48,200 nucleotides of DNA, taken from the IMG/VR virus record IMGVR_UViG_3300042475_002348, positions 1 to 48,200 of that record; one strand, given 5' to 3'. Each line of letters starts with the position of its first letter. Positions within the stretch are counted from its first letter, which is position 1. Both the position numbers and the translations under genes were made by a program. The notes below the pieces were generated by a model that had not been told where the DNA came from, searched no databases, and saw only the letters and a list, made by a program, of their open reading frames with translations. Positions 41,216 to 48,200 of the stretch are shown in pieces. The stretch comes from a virus.

Positions 41216-41482
41216 CTACTCTTCTTTCTTCGAGTTGATGATTGACTTAGCAATCTTCGCACCGCCGAGTGCAGCAGTCTCATAGAATGCTTCGTGCTTC
41301 ACTTCATCGCTGATCTTCTGAGCGCCATCAACAGCTACCATCAACTTAGGAAGTGATGAACCTGCAATCTCAACGATTGGCTTCTTGGCAAGGATCTCGC
41401 TGACCAAATGCTCGAGTGCTTCGAACACTTCGAATGATTCTTTAGTTACTTCAACTTCAACTTTCTTTAGTTCTACAGACAT
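41216..41482 (-). CDS. Hypothetical late protein, 88 aa
   Basis: Helical, with an amphipathic N-terminus (KKVEVEVTKESFEVFEALEH) and GSSLPKLMVAVDGAQKI in the centre. Similar proteins are common near lysis and fibre genes of podoviruses, but no function is known to me. Confidence 0.7.
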   Translation of the reverse strand: MSVELKKVEVEVTKESFEVFEALEHLVSEILAKKPIVEIAGSSLPKLMVAVDGAQKISDEVKHEAFYETAALGGAKIAKSIINSKKEE

Positions 41483-41514
41483 GATTCCCTCCTAGGGATT
41501 GGTTAGCCTTAAGT

Positions 41515-41829
41515 TTATTTCCGCTCTAGAAGCCTGTCAATTTTCCCATCCATCCGATCAACTTTCTTATCTACACTGTTGAAATGGTACTCCATATACT
41601 TCATGGCTGTGTCATGCTTAGACTCTACATTCTTGATTTGTGGGGCCACAACATCTATGGCTATAGCGCGCATCTCCCACTGAAGGTATCGTATGCCCGC
41701 GTAGATCGTCGTTAATACCAGACCACCCCATTTGACTCCGTTCCACATCCAACGTAACACCATTGCAAGAGGATTGAATTTAGATTTAAAACTCTCCAAT
41801 TTCTCTTTAATAGTGTTAAGTGGTGTCAT
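41515..41829 (-). CDS. Single-span membrane protein with coiled coil (holin or inner spanin candidate), 104 aa
   Basis: Residues 31-50 form one membrane helix (GVKWGGLVLTTIYAGIRYL) and residues about 65-104 a coiled coil (VESKHDTAMKYMEYHFNSVD onward). One N-terminal span plus a periplasmic coiled coil is the architecture of inner-membrane spanins, though a holin is possible. It overlaps the upstream gene by ATGA. Confidence 0.65.
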   Translation of the reverse strand: MTPLNTIKEKLESFKSKFNPLAMVLRWMWNGVKWGGLVLTTIYAGIRYLQWEMRAIAIDVVAPQIKNVESKHDTAMKYMEYHFNSVDKKVDRMDGKIDRLLERK

Positions 41830-43721
41830 GGCGCTAGGCCTTCACATTTAAGCTTCACATACGCATCCGAGGAAGCAGCATCACTTGTTGCAAGATTTAA
41901 AGTTGCCCCACCACTTGAATTTGTTGACCATGTACTGTCGCCCGCAGCAAGGTAAAACCTGCAAAGCTTTGCCGTATCAACCGTGGTATCATAAGCCTCA
42001 CACTTACAGTCAAGAAAGGATGAGTTTGAGAATGTTCCACTCGCCAAAACCATGTCTGTGTAAACCCCTGCCCCTGACCTAGTGGGCGGCGAAAAAACCC
42101 CACAAGAATCATAAACCTCTACACATGTTCCCGTGGTGCATTCTGTAGGCGCTGCTAATGTCGCACTCGCTCCACCAAAGGCATAGTAACAAGTCTTGGG
42201 CTTATCTACGTTTGGCACCCTCATCATCTCTGCAAAGGTTCCTGTGATCATTGATTCAGAAATGCCAACGATAGGCAAGGAGACTGTGATTACTCCATAG
42301 TCACCTGACGCCCACGTCATTGGCACCGCCTGAGTAACCACACCGTTAGCAGTTACATATGTTCCCCCCGCTTCGTTTACAATGACGACAATCGCGGTAG
42401 TCGAAGAGTAGCCTGCATAACAGTTAAAAGCTGCAGGAGCGGCATCTCTCAAGATACACTGCTCTGTCGGTAGTGCTGTATAGTTAGTCCCGGACGTTAA
42501 CTTGCTTGTATCTATAACCCACGAGTTTGGAAGGTTAAGCGTAAGAGACGCTGAAGTCGGAGCACCAGAAGTGTTCCACTGATACTGAATCTCTGCCATG
42601 CCGTTATTGATTCGATACTTACCTGTGTAGGTTGTATTAGTAACCCAAGAACCCGTAGGCGTAAAGTTTGTCCAGCCATTAGCGATACTTTGCTTAGAGT
42701 AGATAGTCTGAGGGGGCGGTGAATACCAAAGCCTAAAGAAGGCGTTACCCGTACCTGTCGCCGAGCCTGCGATTGTTAATGAGCCTGAGCTTGATTTGCC
42801 ATAAAGCTCAAAAGTCTTGGAACCACCTTGAAAGTTTGGATAGACACATTTAACAACTGCGATTCTATAGCCTGTTTCGCTTCTTACGATGGACTCAGCG
42901 ATACATTGGGATGTCCCGTCGAAAATATTCAAATAGCCATCAGCGGCAGCACCACTCAAGACCGGAACCATGAACTCAGCGATCAAATCCCCCGCAGGAA
43001 GATTTGTAACTGTCTGCTCTAAATTGTTTGCATCAGTCGTGGCCCACGTACCTTTTCTAGAAAGAGTAACTGTTGGCCCTGTACAGTCCGTGTCGTCTGT
43101 AAACGCTCCATAGTTAGTATTTGTTCTGGCCGGGGTACACCCAGCGTTTGCCCAATAGGACTCTCCGATAAGTTGGTATTGACTCATTTGCGGCATCATC
43201 GTAGCAGGCATACGACCTATGAATGCCGCATCTGCACAGAAAGTCCCGGTTACGTTGCCGGTAGTTCTAGCGCGAAGACCGTGTGAAGTAGAACCAAAAA
43301 CAAAAGGAGAAACTAGTTGAAGATCCCAGTTTACAGTAGGAGATGTTGTGGCAGTGGAGCAGCTATTTTCGTCCACGACTCCGTTAATTACTGAGCAAAG
43401 CTGGACGCCTGCAAATGTTGAGTAGATGTCTAGTAAAGAAACACCCTGACCTCTAAGCACTCCTGCTTTGTTCGTGGTTGATATGTCCAACGATAGAGGT
43501 GCCGCAGTGATTGTCTGACATCCGGCAAGAGTCCCCTCGGACGCACCGTTCAATGCGGTTGCAGTTAAAGCCGAACCTCCACTCCACCCACGCTTACCAT
43601 TCTCAAAGCCCGGATTCTCTAAAAGATTCCCTTGAGTAAGGTATTGCTTTTGGGCATCTGTAAACTGCCCGAGCGCCAAGTTAGTAGAGAATAAAAGCAG
43701 TAGCAGTAAAAAGGTTTTCAT
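41826..43721 (-). CDS. Secreted cysteine-rich protein in the fibre region, 631 aa
   Basis: Residues 1-18 are a clear signal peptide (MKTFLLLLLLFSTNLALG). A carbohydrate-module-like opening follows (NLLENPGFENGKRGWSGG), then Thr/Ser/Gly-rich beta structure with about 18 cysteines, many in pairs. Virion fibres are normally assembled in the cytoplasm and lack signals, so this protein is odd: it is either exported to the cell envelope or folded with disulfides after export. Its place among fibre genes suggests surface or glycan binding. Confidence 0.7.
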   Translation of the reverse strand: MKTFLLLLLLFSTNLALGQFTDAQKQYLTQGNLLENPGFENGKRGWSGGSALTATALNGASEGTLAGCQTITAAPLSLDISTTNKAGVLRGQGVSLLDIYSTFAGVQLCSVINGVVDENSCSTATTSPTVNWDLQLVSPFVFGSTSHGLRARTTGNVTGTFCADAAFIGRMPATMMPQMSQYQLIGESYWANAGCTPARTNTNYGAFTDDTDCTGPTVTLSRKGTWATTDANNLEQTVTNLPAGDLIAEFMVPVLSGAAADGYLNIFDGTSQCIAESIVRSETGYRIAVVKCVYPNFQGGSKTFELYGKSSSGSLTIAGSATGTGNAFFRLWYSPPPQTIYSKQSIANGWTNFTPTGSWVTNTTYTGKYRINNGMAEIQYQWNTSGAPTSASLTLNLPNSWVIDTSKLTSGTNYTALPTEQCILRDAAPAAFNCYAGYSSTTAIVVIVNEAGGTYVTANGVVTQAVPMTWASGDYGVITVSLPIVGISESMITGTFAEMMRVPNVDKPKTCYYAFGGASATLAAPTECTTGTCVEVYDSCGVFSPPTRSGAGVYTDMVLASGTFSNSSFLDCKCEAYDTTVDTAKLCRFYLAAGDSTWSTNSSGGATLNLATSDAASSDAYVKLKCEGLAP

Positions 43722-43729
43722 CGATGCTC

Positions 43730-44443
43730 CTATAGTCCGAAGTCTAATCTGAAAGAGTCCTCTACAAATGAAACTTCTCCTAGCGGGTTAGTCTCATCTG
43801 CTGGATCTCTATAAATCTGTATGCGTATAAAATCGCCTGGCGCCACAGCTTCCAACCCAATCTCACCAATGGCACTGCACAGGTCAACATCCCCGATTTC
43901 TGCTAGTTCTTGAGAGATTGCAGGAACAGTGATTTCCACGTTTGTCGAGTCGTGGACTTCGCTGAAAGCGCCAACCACAAATCCTGTGCGTATCAGTGTT
44001 GTTTGTGCCTGGAGAAGGAAAGTGCCGGATGTGTCAGCCGAAAAACAGAGCCCACCTTTCGCAAATATTTGAGTCCCCGGAACGTAGTCATCAGGTACTC
44101 TAATCATCTGTGAGAACATAGACGTCGTGTCTTCAGTGGCAAAGTCGAGAACTCGAAGGCCATCAGAAATTCGACGAACTGGTGCTAATGTGTTGGCAGT
44201 CCAGATAAAAGCACCCGCGCCTCCACCCCCACCTCCACCACCCTTAAGCTCCACCCAGTCTCCATTGGTGACTCCACCTACAAGCTGGTAGTTCTTCTGA
44301 TCGGCAAGTACATAGCACTGCATGCCCTCATACCGACGTAAGGTGGCAATTGCATCCCTCGCCGTAATGTTGGCAGCGATAATTCGATCATCGAGGGCGA
44401 GACCAGTGCTGACTGTAAAATCGGAGCCTAGTGAAATACCCAT
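43730..44443 (-). CDS. Tail fibre-associated protein with polyglycine linker, 237 aa
   Basis: Residues 1-66 carry the common fibre segment (ITARDAIATLRRYEGMQCYV, then YQLVGGVTNGDWVEL), then a run of eight glycines (68-75) as a hinge, and a beta-rich C-terminal domain (residues 80-237). It probably links a receptor-binding domain to the tail. Confidence 0.75.
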   Translation of the reverse strand: MGISLGSDFTVSTGLALDDRIIAANITARDAIATLRRYEGMQCYVLADQKNYQLVGGVTNGDWVELKGGGGGGGGAGAFIWTANTLAPVRRISDGLRVLDFATEDTTSMFSQMIRVPDDYVPGTQIFAKGGLCFSADTSGTFLLQAQTTLIRTGFVVGAFSEVHDSTNVEITVPAISQELAEIGDVDLCSAIGEIGLEAVAPGDFIRIQIYRDPADETNPLGEVSFVEDSFRLDFGL

Positions 44444-44447
44444 GCTA

Positions 44448-46253
44448 TTACCTTATGAAAGTATAGTTAGTCGTCACGCCCGACGATACGTTATTAAATT
44501 CGTAGATGCGGTAACTCTGCGCTGAAGCATCAAGTCCAGTAATGTTCTCGGTACGAAGCGTCCAACCGCTGAAAGTTTCAAATCCGTTTTCATCCAAGAT
44601 CGAAGTAAGCGCACCGTAAGAAGCAGGGTACGCAAAGTAGAACACTTGCCCAGGTGTAGTGGTGAACACTTTGTTAAGTGATGCCGTCGATACCCGGATA
44701 TCCTTGGTCATCGCAGCAACTTGAGCCGCTGTTCTGCCAGGTAAACCAGTGCCAAAATAGTATGGATATACAAACGTAAAGCTCACAGTGTTCGATTGCT
44801 GAGTTGTTGGGCCTCCGCTTGTGCCGTCATCCGTGGCCCTCGCAAAGAAGCTGACGTTATCTGAGAACGGAACAGAGTCCACGTAAACCTCTGCACCACC
44901 ACCAGGAAAGTTGGCCGGGTTATTCTCTGCGATCTCTACGCCCGCCCTAAAGAACTCTACTCTGGCGATGTTGTCTGAGCGACGAGTTGTTGTAGCAGTC
45001 AGTGTAGTAGAGGCGACAGAAGCACCCTTTTCACGAACAGTTCCAGAACCTGAAGCTGCCAAAGAAACTAAAGGACCCAAATAAGAGAATTGGAAAATGT
45101 ATAAGAGAGCGTTACGGATTGAAGTCAAATTAAGAGTCGCTGAATATCGAGCAGAGAAACCCGCAAAAACCCCTGACTCCCACAAGGCTTCAGAGCCGTC
45201 ATTTGCCAAGTAGTCCCCTGCGTTTCCTGAAGCAGGTAGGGAGCCTCCACCGTTAGTCACACCGATGAACTTCTTCGTCCAGTCAGTGGCCACTGTAGCG
45301 CTAGGGCTAAAAATAACTGCAATCCCTGAAGGAAGCAGCCAGTTCGGCGCACCGTCAATCGTCTCGGCACCATCTGGTAATATCGTAACCGTGTTACCCG
45401 ATGTATCTGTACGAACAAACTGAACTTTAAATCCACCAGGATATGTGGCGATCGCATTAAATTGAATTGTAATGTTACCATCTTCCGCATCGACGAAAAC
45501 AATCTTACTTCCATAAGTTGGCTGATCCACCGTTATAGGAGAATCAAGATCATTGACGTTTACGCTACCGTCAAACAATAGAAGTTGTGCTTGCTCGGCG
45601 GCTTCTGCGGCTTCTAGTGCGGCGGCTTCGGAGGCATCGGCGGCCACTTCAGCTTCACCCTCACTGACTAGCGCGGCTGCTGCGGCTGCGATTGCTGCTG
45701 CCTCCGCGTTGAATAAAGCCTCCGCTGTTGGGCCATAAGAAAAGCCGTCACCATCAGGATTAACCTGGAGAAGCTTGTCTTCGTTTCCAGTGAGAGGAGG
45801 AAGAGCTACATCGATGCCTTCGTCTGCATCAACATCAGAAATTTTAATTGCGTTAGAGGCCTTGTAATCTATGGCCTTCGACGCCATCGATAGTCTATCG
45901 AATTCCTTCTCTATGCCTTTAAGGCTAAGCGCATTGAGATTGTTGAGAGACAAAGGGTTAAAAGCATCTGAGTTGAACTTGATGAAAAGAGTCCAGCCTG
46001 TAGCTAAGAAAGCTCCTGTCATCCAATCTTGTGAACCGGCGACGAGGGTCAGAAGTGCATTCGTGTTAGGTATGCCCACAGAGCTAAGAGTGAAATCGGA
46101 AGTAAGATCCAACGTATGACGAATTCCATCTTCGTCCTCCACTTGAGCAATAATGTTTGCGACTTCGAATGTTTGGAAAGTAATAGGGAAAGTGCTGTCA
46201 GTACCATCCCCTGGATACTTCAACACTACATCGACGTTTGCTGGAATAGTCAT
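44448..46253 (-). CDS. Tail fibre (T7 gp17-like N-terminus), 601 aa
   Basis: The N-terminal 150 residues follow the T7 gp17 tail-attachment pattern (YPGDGTDSTFPITF, then NLNALSLKGIEKEFDRLSMA). An Ala-rich trimeric coiled coil follows (residues 177-224), then beta-rich distal domains. It attaches to the nozzle/adaptor and recognises the host. It follows the giant ejection gene with an ATGA overlap. Confidence 0.85.
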   Translation of the reverse strand: MTIPANVDVVLKYPGDGTDSTFPITFQTFEVANIIAQVEDEDGIRHTLDLTSDFTLSSVGIPNTNALLTLVAGSQDWMTGAFLATGWTLFIKFNSDAFNPLSLNNLNALSLKGIEKEFDRLSMASKAIDYKASNAIKISDVDADEGIDVALPPLTGNEDKLLQVNPDGDGFSYGPTAEALFNAEAAAIAAAAAALVSEGEAEVAADASEAAALEAAEAAEQAQLLLFDGSVNVNDLDSPITVDQPTYGSKIVFVDAEDGNITIQFNAIATYPGGFKVQFVRTDTSGNTVTILPDGAETIDGAPNWLLPSGIAVIFSPSATVATDWTKKFIGVTNGGGSLPASGNAGDYLANDGSEALWESGVFAGFSARYSATLNLTSIRNALLYIFQFSYLGPLVSLAASGSGTVREKGASVASTTLTATTTRRSDNIARVEFFRAGVEIAENNPANFPGGGAEVYVDSVPFSDNVSFFARATDDGTSGGPTTQQSNTVSFTFVYPYYFGTGLPGRTAAQVAAMTKDIRVSTASLNKVFTTTPGQVFYFAYPASYGALTSILDENGFETFSGWTLRTENITGLDASAQSYRIYEFNNVSSGVTTNYTFIR

Positions 46254-48200
46254 CGGCTTTCCCTTTTAAGTGCTTCAAGTTGGCGTCTTCTTAAACGCTT
46301 CAATGCTTTTTGTTCACCCCGATCTGGTTCACTAAATGATAGCCCTTTTCCGACTACAGTGAAAGCAGGATGAACAATAAAACCTAAACTATTGAATAAT
46401 GATTTGACCTCATAAGGTGTCATGTCAACACCTTCTAGCCCACGATCTGCAGCTTTTGCAGCTACAGGGAGCTGGTTTAGCTGTTCGAGAATGGGGCTCA
46501 ATGCCACTCTTGGGCCTGTAATCGGCGAGGTTATCACTCTACCAAGGACAGGGATCGCCGTATCAATTGCCTCGGTGAATATCCGAGCGCCCATGTCATC
46601 CATAAAGTATCTTTGGCCCTTCCTCATTTTCTTCTCATCGTCCTCGTCGTCACTCATCTCAGCTAAAAGAGAGTTGAGAACTCCGGTCATGCCAATAGTA
46701 AAGAAACCTAAAGTGGCCACTGCTATGATCTTCTGTCTCATCGAGTCGTCGCGCAAAAGGATGTTTCCATAACGCTGATTCATGGCAATCGGGTAGGTCG
46801 AAAGTGTAGTGAACAAACGGAAAAGCTCGCTGCCATATTGGATATTAGCGAGCGAAGAAACTGTGTTAGCACCTTGAGTGTTTTGAACAAGGTTATCAGC
46901 GTAGGCCACAGCTTGCTTCTCGGTCATGTCTTTCTCGTCTAGCCCGTACTGATATGCTGCCATCCAAGAAGGAATATCAACCATGTTCTGCATCATCTGA
47001 AGCGGAAGGTAGTTGTACTGTTTAATCTTGGCATCCGTCCAAGTCACCCAATCGAAGTTCTTCTCAAGCTCAGTATATGACTCAATAAGTGCCATGGTGC
47101 TCGTCTTAAGACGCTGCTGCATGTACTTCGATTTGCCTTCTACAAAGCCTCTCACTTCAATCGGAGCGGCTGCAAACTTGCTTACCTGTACTGAGGTTCT
47201 AGTCGCTCCGACTTCTGCTGCCACTGAGCCCAAACCTGTAGTCTGGCGCAGAATAGTTTTCCAGTTAAGGAAGTAGAAACCAATGGCGACACGTTGTCTG
47301 AGCGTTCTAGCAACAGCACTCATCGCAGACACAATGCTGCCCTTAGCAACAGGAGGAGAGTATTGCTGAAGCTTCACACGATCAAACCAAGGACGGATCT
47401 GAACCTCGTACATACCTGGACGACGTGCCTCGATGGCATTCTTTACTTCAGGAAGGTTAAGCACAGAGGCAAAATCGTAGAGCGGCTTTCTCATGTATGC
47501 CACATTTGCCACGCCCGTAAGCGCCATGACCACCTTGCTCAAATCTAAATCCACCGCAAAGGTATCTTCAGTTCTGTTTTTAGAGAACGCTGGATTAACC
47601 GTCGGAAAAAGAACTGAAACAGGGTAGAGCTCATTATCCACAGAGAGCTTATCGTCCACATTCTTCTTCATGTCTTTTGGCTTAAGAGGAACATAGCCTC
47701 CCTTGATTGTGCCAAGCTTAGTCTTAATTGCTTGCGGTGCGACATAGCCTAGTTCGATGCCATCTGTGTACCTTAAGACTTCTTTAGCTTTAGGGTAGAA
47801 ATCAGCAAATTGATCAAAGACTGTCTGCACAAAATCCATGTGATCTTGAGTGATCCTGCCCTCGTCGATCATGCGATCAATGAAAGCTAGATACTTCGAA
47901 TCGTCCAACATTCCGGTTTCAGGGTTTGGGTTTCCCCAGCCCATACCAACAATCATCTTTCTACGGCCCGATTCACTTCCTGCGTACAAGAGCGACTGCA
48001 GAACCTCGGCGATGTTAGTGAACTGATAATTCAATTCTTCTGAAAGAATTGGCTGCGTGAAAGGGTTAAGGCCTAACTTACCTGGAAGCCTGGAAGTGAA
48101 TGCTGCTCCAACTGCCTTAAGTTTTGAGTCATACTTAAAGAGCTTTCTGAAAGCTGCAGCGATGACTTCTTTTTTCTTTTCCACATCAAGAGTCAGTTCT
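46250..48200 (-). CDS. Giant virion ejection/polyvalent protein, C-terminal part (continues from base 1)
   Basis: This is the continuation of the frame from 4833 down to 1; 48077-48200 duplicates 1-124. This part encodes about residues 1612-2219. The apparent start at 48184 is an internal GTG valine, not a real start. The end region has a hydrophobic stretch (KIIAVATLGFFTIGMTGVL, about residues 2045-2065) preceded by mixed helices, then a basic C-terminus (KRLRRRQLEALKRESR). A late membrane-active segment fits a channel role during DNA entry. Confidence 0.85.
   Translation of the reverse strand, partial: ELTLDVEKKKEVIAAAFRKLFKYDSKLKAVGAAFTSRLPGKLGLNPFTQPILSEELNYQFTNIAEVLQSLLYAGSESGRRKMIVGMGWGNPNPETGMLDDSKYLAFIDRMIDEGRITQDHMDFVQTVFDQFADFYPKAKEVLRYTDGIELGYVAPQAIKTKLGTIKGGYVPLKPKDMKKNVDDKLSVDNELYPVSVLFPTVNPAFSKNRTEDTFAVDLDLSKVVMALTGVANVAYMRKPLYDFASVLNLPEVKNAIEARRPGMYEVQIRPWFDRVKLQQYSPPVAKGSIVSAMSAVARTLRQRVAIGFYFLNWKTILRQTTGLGSVAAEVGATRTSVQVSKFAAAPIEVRGFVEGKSKYMQQRLKTSTMALIESYTELEKNFDWVTWTDAKIKQYNYLPLQMMQNMVDIPSWMAAYQYGLDEKDMTEKQAVAYADNLVQNTQGANTVSSLANIQYGSELFRLFTTLSTYPIAMNQRYGNILLRDDSMRQKIIAVATLGFFTIGMTGVLNSLLAEMSDDEDDEKKMRKGQRYFMDDMGARIFTEAIDTAIPVLGRVITSPITGPRVALSPILEQLNQLPVAAKAADRGLEGVDMTPYEVKSLFNSLGFIVHPAFTVVGKGLSFSEPDRGEQKALKRLRRRQLEALKRESR
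48077..48200. repeat. Terminal direct repeat, right copy
   Basis: Identical to bases 1-124 (see left copy). To number the genome as a circle, remove one copy. Confidence 0.95.

Noticed and set aside
38175-46253. Diversity-generating retroelement acting on tail fibres, as in BPP-1
   Set aside because: No reverse transcriptase gene and no template/variable repeat pair were seen despite the BPP-1-like head genes.
46250-48184. Separate 644-aa gene starting at GTG 48184
   Set aside because: The frame continues upstream without a stop through the join into the giant gene, and no ribosome site precedes the GTG.

Overview
The window is one complete, circularly represented genome of a tailed dsDNA phage, most likely a podovirus. 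Bases 1-124 are repeated exactly at 48077-48200, so the unique circle is about 48,076 bp, and one very large gene runs across the join. No integrase, excisionase, repressor/antirepressor pair, tRNA, CRISPR array, reverse transcriptase or single-subunit RNA polymerase was seen. This suggests a lytic phage transcribed by the host RNA polymerase. A lipoprotein, Sec-type signal peptides and a small cell-wall amidase without a binding domain point to a Gram-negative host; the host itself cannot be named from the sequence.

Layout. There are two divergent transcription blocks. The leftward (minus) block runs from 18.2 kb down to 1, across the join, and from 48.1 down to 37.5 kb. In order it encodes small and large terminase, two small proteins, portal (head-tail connector), a Bbp19-like protein, scaffold, major capsid protein, a Bbp16-like cement protein, a small protein, adaptor and nozzle tail proteins (T7 gp11/gp12 type), two internal virion proteins, a 2,219-residue ejection/polyvalent protein, tail fibres, a secreted cysteine-rich protein, small membrane proteins and a lipoprotein (probable lysis functions), more fibre proteins, and a T7-lysozyme-like amidase. 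The head resembles the BPP-1 type and the tail/ejection set resembles T7.

The rightward (plus) block starts from a 1.4-kb non-coding control region (18.24-19.62 kb). That region has an 8-bp tandem repeat, several inverted repeats, an AT-rich stretch, three copies of a 17-bp motif and a sigma70-like promoter. From 19.6 to 26.5 kb there are about 21 tightly packed small early genes of mostly unknown function. From 26.5 to 37.3 kb there is a recognisable phage replication cassette: SNF2-type helicase, DUF2800 RecB-like nuclease, DUF2815 ssDNA-binding protein, family A DNA polymerase, an XRE-type regulator, a PD-(D/E)XK nuclease and a primase-polymerase/VirE helicase. A secreted HEXXGH protein and a protein with a possible Acb2-like segment sit inside it. 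The two blocks converge at 37.26-37.51 kb.

Most interesting observation. Nine otherwise unrelated proteins (eight in the replication block plus the small terminase in the opposite block) end in nearly the same peptide: six end exactly in I-[DE]-D-L-I and three in S-F-I. The codons differ between copies, so the peptide rather than the DNA appears to be conserved. I infer a shared C-terminal docking tag that gathers phage DNA-handling proteins on a common partner, such as a sliding clamp or the polymerase. This is a hypothesis; I know of no description of it.
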